From assembly GCA_026708115.1 (NCBI GenBank), contig JAPOVL010000002.1:1-64000 (forward strand): a stretch of DNA of 64,000 nucleotides, given 5' to 3'. Shown here piece by piece: positions 46,875 through 55,908 of this stretch. Positions within the stretch are counted from its first letter, which is position 1; each line of letters begins with the position of its first letter. The notes beneath the pieces are model-generated. The model was not told the DNA's origin. It was given only the letters and a program-made list of their open reading frames with translations, and ran no database searches. This DNA is from Chloroflexota bacterium. GTDB lineage: Bacteria > Chloroflexota > Anaerolineae > Aggregatilineales > Phototrophicaceae. A program made the translations under genes and the position numbers.

Positions 46875-47333
46875 ATGAAACTGATCAACGCCAAGCGTCT
46901 TCAAGCGCTCTCAGTCATTTTTGGTTTGTTCGTCAGCGGCTACCTAAGCTATTTGAAGATCGCCGCTGCGCCCTCAGTCTGCGTCAAGGGCGGACCCTTT
47001 AACTGCGATCTGGTCCTGAATTCAAAGTATTCGGAATTGGGGGGCATCCCGATCGCCTGGCTCGGCTTCGCCATCTATCTGATTCTCGCCCTTATCCTGC
47101 TAATCGAAGATCGACACGAACTCCTCAGGCTCTACGGGGGGCTCGCGGCCTTCGGCGTCGCCTTGTTCGCCTGGCTCTTCTCGATGTGGCTGGTTTACGT
47201 GCAATTTGTGCTGCTGGCCGCTCTCTGCCCCTGGTGCCTGTCGCACGAGATCAATTTCACAATTCTCTTCGGGCTCATCTGCCTGCGGCTCTACCGCGGA
47301 TTGTCAGTAGAACAAGCCAGCGCCCCAAATTAA
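46875..47333 (+). CDS. vitamin K epoxide reductase (VKOR) family protein
   Basis: Membrane thiol oxidoreductase that re-oxidises DsbA-like partners using quinone, driving disulfide formation outside the cytoplasm. 152 residues with four to five helices. The loop Cys pair is in CVKGGPFNCDLVLNSKYSE and the active CxxC is LCPWCLSHE; the conserved Ser of NSKYS is present. ATG 46875 follows AAGGA (46868-46872). No fused thioredoxin domain, so a separate DsbA-like protein is expected. The stop codon lies inside the terminator of the convergent S1-domain gene. Confidence 0.92.
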   Translation: MKLINAKRLQALSVIFGLFVSGYLSYLKIAAAPSVCVKGGPFNCDLVLNSKYSELGGIPIAWLGFAIYLILALILLIEDRHELLRLYGGLAAFGVALFAWLFSMWLVYVQFVLLAALCPWCLSHEINFTILFGLICLRLYRGLSVEQASAPN

Positions 47334-47361
47334 AAACGGGAGATCTAGCGCGATCCCCCGT
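47332..47361 (-). terminator. intrinsic terminator of the S1-domain gene
   Basis: On the - strand: ACGGGGGATC, loop GCGCTA, GATCTCCCGT, then TTTTTAATTT overall. The 10-bp stem has one mismatch. It ends inside the stop codon of the convergent VKOR gene. Confidence 0.8.
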
Positions 47362-47389
47362 CGATTATCCAAGTTTGCTTCGGCTTGGC

Positions 47390-48073
47390 TCAAGACCCCC
47401 GTAATGTGCGCGCCAGAATCTCTTCCTGTCGGCTGCGATGATCGTTCCGCCGGGCGCGCTTGTTGTCGTCGCGATCCCTGTTGTCCTCTGTGCTGCCCAT
47501 CGCCCGCCGGAATGCCTGCGCCATGGAAGTCGGCACTTCAATCTCGTCTTCGCCGTCCTCTTCAACCAGCGCCGACTCTGCTTGCTCCTTCTTCATCGAC
47601 AAATCGATCTGGCGCGGGCGCCCGCTCTTCTTAATAACCCGCACTTCCACTTCTTGCCCCACCGAGGCGATATCGCTCGGCGACTTCACGTAGCCATCCG
47701 CCATTTCCGACACATGCACCATACCCGGTCGCTCCGCGCCGAAGTCGACGAACACGCCGAAGTTCTCGACGCGAATCACCTCTCCCCTGTATGTATTGCC
47801 CTGCTTTATTGATTGCCACGGGACCAGAGGCGGCTTCTCCATGGTGAGCGCGACATAACCATCCTGCCGCGTCTTGTACACGTAAGCCGTGATATCAGTA
47901 TCCGCTTGCACGACTTCTTCAAAGCGGCGTTCCTCGTCATTTGGGAGTTGCGAGATATGCAGCAAGGCGTCCTGGCCAGTGCCGATATCCACCAGCGCCC
48001 CGTACATTCCCACATGTCTTACCCGTCCGGTAACTTCACTGCCGACGTTGAGCGCCTGCCCTACTTCCGCCAT
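47390..48073 (-). CDS. protein with two S1 RNA-binding domains
   Basis: 227 residues. Two S1 (OB-fold) domains: residues about 8-75 (GSEVTGRVRHVGMYGALVDI, DALLHISQL) and about 88-160 (GNTYRGEVIRVENFGVFVDF, PGMVHVSEMADGYV, VIKKSGRPRQIDLSMK). A charged, Arg/Asp-rich tail follows. Resembles general RNA-binding or ribosomal protein S1-like factors of Gram-positive type. ATG 48073 is chosen over 48112 because a dispersed repeat covers the longer N-terminus and GGAGCAAGG lies upstream. Confidence 0.88.
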   Translation of the reverse strand: MAEVGQALNVGSEVTGRVRHVGMYGALVDIGTGQDALLHISQLPNDEERRFEEVVQADTDITAYVYKTRQDGYVALTMEKPPLVPWQSIKQGNTYRGEVIRVENFGVFVDFGAERPGMVHVSEMADGYVKSPSDIASVGQEVEVRVIKKSGRPRQIDLSMKKEQAESALVEEDGEDEIEVPTSMAQAFRRAMGSTEDNRDRDDNKRARRNDHRSRQEEILARTLRGS

Positions 48074-48088
48074 ATTGACCTTGCTCCT

Positions 48089-48160
48089 GTTTACGTAAAC
48101 CGCGTCGCTCACGCGACGCGAAGGTTTCCTATTCTACAAGACCACGCTCGACCTTTGCGA
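48089..48160 (-). repeat. dispersed intergenic palindromic element, copy 4 (diverged)
   Basis: TTTACGTAAACCGCGTCGC-TCAC-GCGACGCG matches the reverse complement of the copy at 21819, including the flanking GTTTACGT. The stem is longest here: CGCGTCGC (48101-48108) with GCGACGCG (48113-48120), 8 bp. The distal part (CGCTCGACCTTTGCG, about 48145-48160) is recognisable but diverged. It lies in the leader of the S1-domain gene. Confidence 0.7.
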
Positions 48161-48202
48161 CGAAACCGCGCGGCTCCAAATTCTGATCTCAAGAACCGCA
48201 AT

Positions 48203-48892
48203 TTATGCCGATCCACAAACCTCTTCGTTTTCAAACTCTTCGCCGATGAAATCAAAGTTCTCGTCGATGGTTTGCTTGAAGCCCACAAAACCTTCCCAAA
48301 CGTACAGTCGCGAACAAGCCAACAACAAATCCATCTCGTCTTGCGACATGTACATAGCCCCTAGTATCTCACTGCCGGTTGACAACCTGCCGTTTTCAGC
48401 GCCGGCGACAAAAGCATATATCACCAATGGCGCTTCGGGATAGACCAGCGCCATATAAGCCTGATCAGCAGCAGGCGCTTCACCGCCGACATAAACCGGT
48501 TCGCCGTACCGATCCATCACCGGTCCCAAGGTCATGTCGGGCGCAAATTGCAGCAACAAGGAGGTTACTGTCTCGCCATCGCGGCTGAAAACCTGGCAAC
48601 AGACTTGCCCATCCTCCGGCCCGAAGCCAAAGATGCGCGCGTCGCTGCCTTCTTTTCGTTCAGCTTCCTGTACGTCCTTGTAGCGCGTATCTTCCTCGAT
48701 CGAGAGCTTGGCGTCGCGGTACAAGGTCTCGCCCGGCACGATTCCGTTCCAGCAGGGCGCCTCGCAGGGCTCTCCGCTCAAAAGACTGAGGTCTTTTAGC
48801 TTGGTTTCGTCGAGCAGTCTGACTTCTGGAGCGCATCCTGCCAGTGCGACAACTGCGAGGACAAGCAACAGAGCGAATAGGGAACGTTTCAT
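48203..48892 (-). CDS. lipoprotein of unknown function
   Basis: 229 residues with a clear lipoprotein signal (ALLLVLAVVALAGC, Cys near residue 20). The segment EPCEAPCWNGIVPGETLYRD resembles a PCWxGIxPG motif that I recall from Chloroflexota lipoproteins. Other Cys residues (VCCQVF, LLACSRL, EEVCG) could form disulfides outside the cell, which would fit the nearby VKOR. I cannot assign a function. Confidence 0.75.
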   Translation of the reverse strand: MKRSLFALLLVLAVVALAGCAPEVRLLDETKLKDLSLLSGEPCEAPCWNGIVPGETLYRDAKLSIEEDTRYKDVQEAERKEGSDARIFGFGPEDGQVCCQVFSRDGETVTSLLLQFAPDMTLGPVMDRYGEPVYVGGEAPAADQAYMALVYPEAPLVIYAFVAGAENGRLSTGSEILGAMYMSQDEMDLLLACSRLYVWEGFVGFKQTIDENFDFIGEEFENEEVCGSA

Positions 48893-49037
48893 TCGGATCC
48901 GCCTTCGACCAGCCTTGGGCGACAGTAAAAGCGGATCATAACAGAGGCCTGCGGCTTTGTACAGTACTGGAAAAGCGCAGATTGCTTGACTCTGAGACAG
49001 ATGAAAAAAGCGGCCCCAACGAGCCGCCTGCGAATGA

Positions 49038-51179
49038 TCAATTCTTTTCCAGAGTCAGCGAATAGTTGCCGATCGTGCCGCCAAATTGAGCGGCATATCG
49101 CGTCGCGACAATCGTGTAGGGACCGTTTTCCGTCAGCGCCAGGCCGCTTATGATCGAATCCGTGGCGAATCCGCTCGTGCCCAGCAGCGTCGGATCGCCA
49201 TCATCGTTGGCGGCAATCTCTACCCCGCTCGGGCTGATCAGGAATACGCTGGTATCAAGCACCTGTGCTGCCGCGCTCATTCGGATCGTTACCGTCTCGC
49301 CCGCCGCGCCTTGGAAGTTGAACACGTCAAATGTGTTGGACGGTGAGATCGTTCCGCTCACTGTTTCGCCCGCCGCTATCACTGGCGCGTCAAATGCCTC
49401 CGACTGATATGGGATCAGCGCGCTGCCGCCGTCGATGAAGCCGCCGTCGCCGGCGGATGCCCTGCCATCCGGCAGCACTGTGAAATTGGTCACGAAGCGC
49501 TGATTGACCAGCGGGAACTGTCGCTCAAGCGCGATCGTCTCCCCGCCAACCGCAATCGCCAAGGTGAAGTCCACCGGAGGCGGCAATTCCGAGCAGGCGT
49601 TCTGATACCAAACTTCAACCTCGTATGTGCCTGGCCGCATCCGGCCCGGCGGCCAGTAAATGTAAGACACCGGCGCGCCCGATGCCGCCGGTATGCAATT
49701 GACATTGCCCACTTCTTGCAAGATGCCGCCGCTGCTCCCGAAGGGAATATCGTCAAAGACCGATCCGCCGATCGGGTCGCGCACGAGCAATTGCAAATCG
49801 GCATTCGTCCCCCAAACCAGCGTCACTTCGATATCGCCCATCGGCAATTCCAGGGTCGTGAGTTCGGCGGGAGCATCACTGGCGGGGCCGCCCAGCGTCA
49901 ATTGAAACTGGCCTTCCGTACCGCCCAACTCCTTGCCATATCGCGTCGCAATGATCGTGAAACTGCCGCTCCTCAAAAGACGCGCGTTGCTAATCAGAGA
50001 ATCAGTCGTGCCGGCCGCATCGTCGTTGACGCCAACCACAGATCCGTTCTCGTCAACAATCTGCAGCAGCGTATCGAGGTTCGGCCCCACCGCTTGCATG
50101 CTGACCGAAATCACCTCACCCGCCGCGCCTGTGAAAGAATAAGTCTGGAATGGCGCCTCATTGCTAAGCGCGCCGGTCACCGGACTGTCTCGACCGATCG
50201 CCACCGGTATATTGGTGGCGATGTCGAAACCGGTCGGCAGTCTCGTCAAGCTGGAATCCGGGTATACATCGCCGGCGCTTACCGTTGCGCCGCCTTCGCT
50301 ATCCACCTCGAAGCGGGCGACATACACGCTGTCCTGCCCTTGCAGCGGCGGCGAAAGGACACCGCTGATCGTGCCGGCGAGCGCGTTGTCTACCGTCACG
50401 TCGACCGCGAAGGGGATGGAACCCGCGCTGCTGTCACATGCTTCCCGATAGAAAATCAGCACTTCATAACTGCCCGTCGGCAAGAACCCCGGTTGCCAGG
50501 TGGCTGTTTCTTCCGGGCTTGGGCTGAGTACCTGGCACAATCCATTGGCGTCAAAGCCAAATACCCCGCCGTTGTTCGTAACTCGCGAATCCCAATATAA
50601 GGTCTCCCCCGACGGATCTCGTACTTGCAGGTTCATGTCCACCGCGCCCGACCATGTCAGCCGCACTTCGATACCTGCAGCAATTAATACCTGGCTCGGG
50701 GTTGTAGCGGCGGGGTCATCGCTCTGCGCCTCCGGCGCCTCAGCATCTTCGGGGGCGCCAATGTCCAAAGCGATATCAAAGTTACTGTCCGTAGCCGCGC
50801 TGCCGGGCGCAAGATAAACGACGACAAAATAGCGGCCCCCTGTCGCCAGCACAGCTCCCTCGATCGCGGCGCTGCCGCTGCCGGCCTCGTCAAGAGCGCG
50901 CGCAATGACATTGCCATTGGCATCACTCAGCAAGAGTCCCAATGCTTGCCCGTTTGCGCTATCCACCCTAATTGTCGCAACCGCCCCAAGCGCGGCGTCA
51001 AAAACATACGAGGTCGCTGTTGCACTTGGACCCAGGTTGTCGCTCAATGTGGAACCTGGCGCCAGAATACGGGCCACGTCCTGACCTGACGCCGGGGCAA
51101 GAACCAGTACCAAGACCGCAACTAGCGCGATGATCCGCAAACAACGCCATGCTTCTTGTTTAGTCATCAATTCAGGCAT
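49038..51179 (-). CDS. large secreted protein with repeated PPC-like domains
   Basis: 713 residues: signal peptide (IIALVAVLVLVLAPASG, cleavage near residue 33), then alternating beta domains. Three PPC-like modules (about 35-130, 310-420, 600-713) each contain LxxSxGxYxIxATRY-type strands (GSFTIIATRYGKELGGTEG, GPYTIVATRYAAQFGGTIG). Between them lie two copies of another beta domain beginning VRLTWSGAVDMNLQVRDP and VTLVWGTNADLQLLVRDP, each with a Cys pair. No catalytic domain is visible, so it is probably an adhesin or surface scaffold. ATG 51179 follows AGGAGG by 8 bases. Confidence 0.82.
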   Translation of the reverse strand: MPELMTKQEAWRCLRIIALVAVLVLVLAPASGQDVARILAPGSTLSDNLGPSATATSYVFDAALGAVATIRVDSANGQALGLLLSDANGNVIARALDEAGSGSAAIEGAVLATGGRYFVVVYLAPGSAATDSNFDIALDIGAPEDAEAPEAQSDDPAATTPSQVLIAAGIEVRLTWSGAVDMNLQVRDPSGETLYWDSRVTNNGGVFGFDANGLCQVLSPSPEETATWQPGFLPTGSYEVLIFYREACDSSAGSIPFAVDVTVDNALAGTISGVLSPPLQGQDSVYVARFEVDSEGGATVSAGDVYPDSSLTRLPTGFDIATNIPVAIGRDSPVTGALSNEAPFQTYSFTGAAGEVISVSMQAVGPNLDTLLQIVDENGSVVGVNDDAAGTTDSLISNARLLRSGSFTIIATRYGKELGGTEGQFQLTLGGPASDAPAELTTLELPMGDIEVTLVWGTNADLQLLVRDPIGGSVFDDIPFGSSGGILQEVGNVNCIPAASGAPVSYIYWPPGRMRPGTYEVEVWYQNACSELPPPVDFTLAIAVGGETIALERQFPLVNQRFVTNFTVLPDGRASAGDGGFIDGGSALIPYQSEAFDAPVIAAGETVSGTISPSNTFDVFNFQGAAGETVTIRMSAAAQVLDTSVFLISPSGVEIAANDDGDPTLLGTSGFATDSIISGLALTENGPYTIVATRYAAQFGGTIGNYSLTLEKN

Positions 51180-51567
51180 GCCAGTTGCCTCCTCATTACA
51201 ACACAAGACAGGTAAGGCCAGTTATCAGTCTGCTTCTCAAGTCGCCTTACATTTGTCCGCGCGCGATGGTGATTTCCTAACCGCTCGGCGGCTACCTGTG
51301 AAAAGTCTAGCCGATTAACAATGTCCGCGCCATACAATCTGCCTACTTTTCCCTGACGCCGTGCCCACGCCGCGCGCCGCCGAAGCGATCTCCTGGATTC
51401 GCGCATCGCTAGTATTTCTGCGGCTTACAGCCCTGTCTGACGCCGTCTCCTTGTCCCAGAGCCAATTCTCCCCAACTTCGCTCAGCGCCAGAAAACACCA
51501 AAACCGCCCCTATAATCAGGGGCACATGCGATGCGATTTACTCGTTTGCACCTGCTGGAGCAATCTC
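51180..51567. other. gene-free divergent region before the LysM gene
   Basis: 388 bases between two divergent exported-protein genes. An in-frame extension of the LysM gene exists up to 51361, but it has no signal sequence or ribosome site and is GC-biased noise. The only clear elements are the two ribosome sites and the palindromic -10 region at 51507-51522. Confidence 0.6.
51507..51522 (+). promoter_or_regulatory. TATAAT box inside an inverted repeat, promoter of the LysM gene
   Basis: CCCCT-ATAATC-AGGGG: a perfect TATAAT (51511-51516) framed by 5-bp inverted arms. No consensus -35 lies 17 bp upstream. Start near 51523 leaves a 45-nt leader. The symmetry could be an operator overlapping the -10 box, or chance. 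Confidence 0.45.
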
Positions 51568-54234
51568 ATGAATCACAAGATTATGCTGCTTTTGTTGACG
51601 ATCGTACTAGGCGTTGCGGGGCCCTCCTTCGCGCAAAGAGCGCGGGAGTCGACGCATACCGTTCGGCCGGGCGAAACGCTTGCCGTCATCGCTGCCCGCT
51701 ATGAAGTCGATCTCAATGACCTCGCAGCGATTAACGGCATCTATAACTACCACCGGATCTACAGTTGGCAAGAACTCACGATCCCAGGTCTTTCCGATGA
51801 CGAGGCGCCCATCGTCGATGAAGCACGCACCCATGTCATTCGCTATGGCGAGACGCTCAGCGGGATTGCCCTGCGCTATAGCGTCGACTTGACCGAACTC
51901 AAAATACTGAACGATCTATACGGCAAAGCGATCTATCCCGGCCACGAATTGCGGCTGCCCTCACCTAACGATTCCAGCGCGGCCGTCCTCAACGAACCGC
52001 CGGGGACAAGCCAAAGCAGACAGCACATCGTTCAATATGGAGACACTCTGGGCACAATTGCCGCAGTCTACGGCCTGAGCCTGAACGAACTCATCCTCGT
52101 CAACGGCATCTTCAATCACATCATTTATCCGGGCCAGGTCCTAACCCTCCCCGATGCCGACGGCCGAACCCTGGTCAATGCCGCGGCCAGCGCGCCAGCG
52201 GCAGAACCCTCGCAGCCGATCACGCTAGGCAGCAGACTCTCCTACATTGTACGCGCCGGCGACACGCTTGGGGATCTGGCCAAGCATTTTGGCATCACCT
52301 GGCCAGCCATCATGAGAGCCAACGATATCACCTATCCCTACCATATTTACATCGGTCAGCATCTCTGGATTCCTTCAACGGGCTCTCCAGCGCTAAATGT
52401 AAACAACGTTGAACCGGCGCCCGTCTACCATGCGCCGCCGGAAACAGTCGACGCGCCGACGATCGAGAGTGCCGTGGAATCCGAGGAAGCCCTGACCGAA
52501 GGTCCCCCGCCCGGAGACTATTTCCAGCACAGGGTCCAACATGGAGAAACGCTCGGCATCCTGGCCATCCGCTTCGGTGCGACTGTCCAGGATCTGATAG
52601 CCGCCAACAATATCAGCTATCCGTATCACATATACGTCGGGCAGCAGCTCTGGATTCCGTCAACAGGCGCCGCCGCGCTCGATGCTGCGGATGTCGCACC
52701 GGCGCCCGTCTACCATGAGCCAACAGAAACAATCGCTGCGGAGACGACTGAAAGCCCTGCCGAAACCAGCGAACCCGCGCCTGCCCTTCCCCCGCCCGGC
52801 GACTACTTCGAGCACACAGTCCAACATGGAGAAACGCTCGGCATCCTGGCCATCCGCCACGGCCTGACCGTTCAGGATCTGCTAGCCGCCAACGATATCA
52901 CCTATCCCTACCACATATACGTCGGGCAACATCTCTGGATTCCCTCAACAAGCGCCGCCGGGCTCAATGTCGCGGATGTCGAACCGGCGCCCGTCTACCA
53001 TGCGCCGACAGAAACAAGCGACGCAGAGACGACTGAAAGCCCCGCCGAAACCAGCGCGCCAGCAGCGCAACCTTCGCAGCCGATTAAGCTAGGCAGCCAA
53101 CTCTTCTATACCGTGCGAGCCGGCGACACGCTTGGGGATCTGGCTAGGCATTTTGGCATCACCTGGCCAGCCATCTTGCTAGCCAACGACATCGTTTATC
53201 CTTACCACATATATGTCGGGCAGCACCTTTGGATACCGTCGACAGGCTCCCCCGCGCTTAATGTTCTGGATGTCGAACCGGCGCCCGTCTCCGATCCGCC
53301 GACAGAAACCGTCGACGCGGAGACGACTGAAAGCCCGCCCGAAACCAGCGAACCCGCGCCTGACGGTCCCCCGCCCGGCGACTACTTCGAGCACACAATC
53401 CAATATGGAGAAACGCTCGGCATCCTGGCCATCCACTACGGCCTGACCGTTCAGGATCTGCTAGCCGCCAACAGCATCGACGATGCAAATCGCATCGAGA
53501 GCGGCCAGACGCTCTGGATTCCCGCTTCTGCAAAAAGACGCGATCCTCCGCCCCCGCCACAATTGCCGGAACCCGCTCAACAACCGCAACCGTCGGAACC
53601 CGCTCAAGAACCGGCAACCGAAGTCGCCAGCCAGCCCCTCACGCCTGGCGATCGCGATGTCTACATCGTCCAACCCAGCGATTCTTTGTCGATGATCGGC
53701 AAGCAACTTGCGACTGACTGGGTGGTTATGGCAGCGATCAATGGCATTGCCAGTCCCTACAACCTGCATGTCGGTATGACCTTGTGGGTGCCAAACAGCG
53801 ACGATCTAATCCAGTACGACTCGATCTATGCCCCGGCCACGATGCCGGACGTCCCGGACCCGGGGGCCCGCGTCGGTGTGGGGCGCGAATTAATCGTAAT
53901 TCTGGACACGCAAATGGCTTACGCCTACGAGAATGGCGTTCTGCAGAAAAAAGCCCTGATCTCTAGCGGATTGCCCGCCACGCCAACTGTCCAGGGGGAT
54001 TTCAAAATCCGCCGGAAAGTGCGCAAACAGACGATGTCCGGTCCCGGCTATAGCTTGGACAATGTGGAATGGGTCATGTACTTCTACGCTGGCTATGCCT
54101 TCCATGGCACCTGGTGGCATACCAACTTCGGCCACCCACAGAGCAAAGGATGCATCAATATGACCAATGCCGACGCCAAATGGTTCTACGACTTTGCCAG
54201 CCTGGGCACGCCAGTCCACGTACGCTACTACTAG
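51568..54234 (+). CDS. L,D-transpeptidase (YkuD) with nine LysM repeats
   Basis: 888 residues. Signal peptide IMLLLLTIVLGVAGPSFAQ; nine LysM repeats at about 30, 89, 153, 225, 320, 415, 514, 609 and 698 (each like HTVQHGETLGILAIRHG), separated by Pro/Glu/Thr linkers; C-terminal YkuD catalytic domain (about 771-888) with His846 in FHGTWWH and nucleophile Cys862 in SKGCINM. It should bind peptidoglycan and form 3-3 cross-links or attach proteins to it. ATG 51568 follows GGAG. Repeats 4-8 are nearly identical at DNA level in the order A-B-B-A-B, showing recent internal duplication. Most relatives have one to three LysM. Confidence 0.93.
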   Translation: MNHKIMLLLLTIVLGVAGPSFAQRARESTHTVRPGETLAVIAARYEVDLNDLAAINGIYNYHRIYSWQELTIPGLSDDEAPIVDEARTHVIRYGETLSGIALRYSVDLTELKILNDLYGKAIYPGHELRLPSPNDSSAAVLNEPPGTSQSRQHIVQYGDTLGTIAAVYGLSLNELILVNGIFNHIIYPGQVLTLPDADGRTLVNAAASAPAAEPSQPITLGSRLSYIVRAGDTLGDLAKHFGITWPAIMRANDITYPYHIYIGQHLWIPSTGSPALNVNNVEPAPVYHAPPETVDAPTIESAVESEEALTEGPPPGDYFQHRVQHGETLGILAIRFGATVQDLIAANNISYPYHIYVGQQLWIPSTGAAALDAADVAPAPVYHEPTETIAAETTESPAETSEPAPALPPPGDYFEHTVQHGETLGILAIRHGLTVQDLLAANDITYPYHIYVGQHLWIPSTSAAGLNVADVEPAPVYHAPTETSDAETTESPAETSAPAAQPSQPIKLGSQLFYTVRAGDTLGDLARHFGITWPAILLANDIVYPYHIYVGQHLWIPSTGSPALNVLDVEPAPVSDPPTETVDAETTESPPETSEPAPDGPPPGDYFEHTIQYGETLGILAIHYGLTVQDLLAANSIDDANRIESGQTLWIPASAKRRDPPPPPQLPEPAQQPQPSEPAQEPATEVASQPLTPGDRDVYIVQPSDSLSMIGKQLATDWVVMAAINGIASPYNLHVGMTLWVPNSDDLIQYDSIYAPATMPDVPDPGARVGVGRELIVILDTQMAYAYENGVLQKKALISSGLPATPTVQGDFKIRRKVRKQTMSGPGYSLDNVEWVMYFYAGYAFHGTWWHTNFGHPQSKGCINMTNADAKWFYDFASLGTPVHVRYY
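52225..53515. repeat. internal LysM repeat array, A-B-B-A-B order
   Basis: Units of about 282-295 bp start near 52225 (A), 52507 (B), 52792 (B), 53087 (A) and 53371 (B). A units share GGCGACACGCTTGGGGATCT; B units share CAATATGGAGAAACGCTCGG or a near match. Linkers repeat GAGACGACTGAAAGCCC. Confidence 0.8.
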
Positions 54235-54254
54235 GAAACGTCACCTAGCCGCGC

Positions 54255-54830
54255 TCAGGCGCTGGAATTGCCGCCGTCCAATCCCAGGTCGGCGGCATGC
54301 TTTTGCATCGCCTTCAACACCAAAGGAATGTGGAAGTCCCAAACATCCACGCCCAGCACCTCGCAGCCGTCGATCACGTCCTGGCGATTGACCCCGGCCG
54401 CAAAGGCCTTGTCCTTCCATTTCTTGCGGATGCTCTTGACCTTGACATCCCGGATGTCCTTGCTCGGACGCACCAGAGCCACGGCGATGATCAAACCGGT
54501 CAGCTCGTCCACGGCGTACAGCGCTTTGTCGCGCAGCGTCCGCCGGTCATCGGCCGCCAGGGGACCGTGACTCAAGATCGTTCGAATATCTTCCTCGCCC
54601 AAGCCGCGCTCGCGCAAGATCGGCGCCCCGTCCATCGGATGCTGCTCCAGCGACGGATGCACCTCCCAATCGAAGTCGTGCAACAAACCCACCAATCCCC
54701 AGGAATCGGGATCCTCGCCATAATGTTCGGCATATTCGCGCATGGCGAATTCAACGGCGAGCATGTGCTTGCGCAAGCCCTCCGAACCAACGAATTCGCA
54801 TACGATTCCCCAAGCCGTCTCTCTGTCCAA
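54255..54830 (-). CDS. HD-domain hydrolase
   Basis: 191 residues of the HDIG-type small hydrolase family (metal-dependent phosphohydrolase). Metal ligands: His in SEGLRKHMLAVEFAM, His-Asp in GLLHDFDWEVHP, later His in EQHPMD and SHG, Asp in YAVDELTG. Start set at TTG 54830, with GGAGGA 8 bases upstream; the resulting N-terminus DRETAWGIVCEFV matches what I recall for the family, while the longer reading has no ribosome site. Substrate unknown (nucleotides are usual). It is convergent with the LysM gene, 20 bases apart. Confidence 0.85.
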   Translation of the reverse strand: MDRETAWGIVCEFVGSEGLRKHMLAVEFAMREYAEHYGEDPDSWGLVGLLHDFDWEVHPSLEQHPMDGAPILRERGLGEEDIRTILSHGPLAADDRRTLRDKALYAVDELTGLIIAVALVRPSKDIRDVKVKSIRKKWKDKAFAAGVNRQDVIDGCEVLGVDVWDFHIPLVLKAMQKHAADLGLDGGNSSA

Positions 54831-55055
54831 AGTCAAAATCCTCCATCGTCGCGCAGGTCCCGCCACCTCTAACAAACCGTAGCGAGCGCAATTAAGAATC
54901 ACATCGTGATACCACAATTTCGCCGACGATTCAACAAGAGGATTCTATGGGATTGCCCCAGCCAACCGCTGCATCGGCTTGAGGATAGTAATATATTCTC
55001 TCGGTGTCCTCAGTGGTCAAATAACCTGTTGTATATCCGCCGGCGACAGTATCAA

Positions 55056-55904
55056 TCAGCCCTTCACAGCGCCAAATGTAATCCCGCGAATCAGATACTT
55101 CTGAGCGAAAAGCGCAAAAACGATCATCGGCACAATCATCACCACGCTCATCGCCGCCATCGGTCCCCACTGAATGCCCTTGTCGCTGACAAAACCCGCC
55201 ACAGCGATGGACAGCACGCTGGCCTTGCGCCGCGCAACGCTTGACGCGATCAGGAACTCGTTCCAGGACAAAAACGCCGTTAAGATCGCCGCCGCCGACA
55301 CGCTCGGCATCACGATCGGCAATACCACCCGCCAGAAGCGCTGCCAGACGCTGGCGCCGTCAACGACCGCCGCCTCTTCGATTTCCGCCGGCAAATCCTG
55401 AAAAACCACCAGCATCAGCCAGGTCACAAAAGGTATCGTGATGCCCAGCTGCCCGATGATGATCGCCCAAACGGTATCCAGCAGGTCAAGTTCCCGCATC
55501 ACCAGGAAAAACGGAATGACTGTCGTCACGCGGGGGTAAAAGCGGATGAACAGGAAAATAAAGGTCACCGCAGCCAGTATCTTTGCCGAAAGCCGCATGC
55601 GCGCCAACCCATAGGCCGCCAGCGTCCCGGTGATTATGGTGACGCCGGTCGTCCAAAGCGTGACCGTCAGACTATTCCTGAAGTGACGAAAGGTCTTGTT
55701 GTCCTCAAACAACTCCCCATAGTGCTCGAATGTGACCTGCGTCGGCAATATCGTCGGCGGAACGGTCAAGAATTCCCGCGGCAGCTTCACGCTGTTGATC
55801 ACCAAATAGGCCAGCGGCACCAACACAACCAGACAAGCCAAGAACAATATGACACCGTGCCCCAGCGCCAGCAATCGCTGTTTAGGAGAACGCCCTCGCT
55901 TCAT
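55056..55904 (-). CDS. sugar ABC transporter permease, MalG type
   Basis: 282 residues, six membrane helices. EAA loop EEAAVVDGASVWQRFWRVVL and the family ending LIRGITFGAVKG. It starts 4 bases after the stop of the second permease. Together with the genes at 55909 and 57084 it forms a second importer operon without an ATPase gene. It is similar in layout but not close in sequence to the importer at 42-45 kb. Confidence 0.93.
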   Translation of the reverse strand: MKRGRSPKQRLLALGHGVILFLACLVVLVPLAYLVINSVKLPREFLTVPPTILPTQVTFEHYGELFEDNKTFRHFRNSLTVTLWTTGVTIITGTLAAYGLARMRLSAKILAAVTFIFLFIRFYPRVTTVIPFFLVMRELDLLDTVWAIIIGQLGITIPFVTWLMLVVFQDLPAEIEEAAVVDGASVWQRFWRVVLPIVMPSVSAAAILTAFLSWNEFLIASSVARRKASVLSIAVAGFVSDKGIQWGPMAAMSVVMIVPMIVFALFAQKYLIRGITFGAVKG

Positions 55905-55908
55905 CGCG

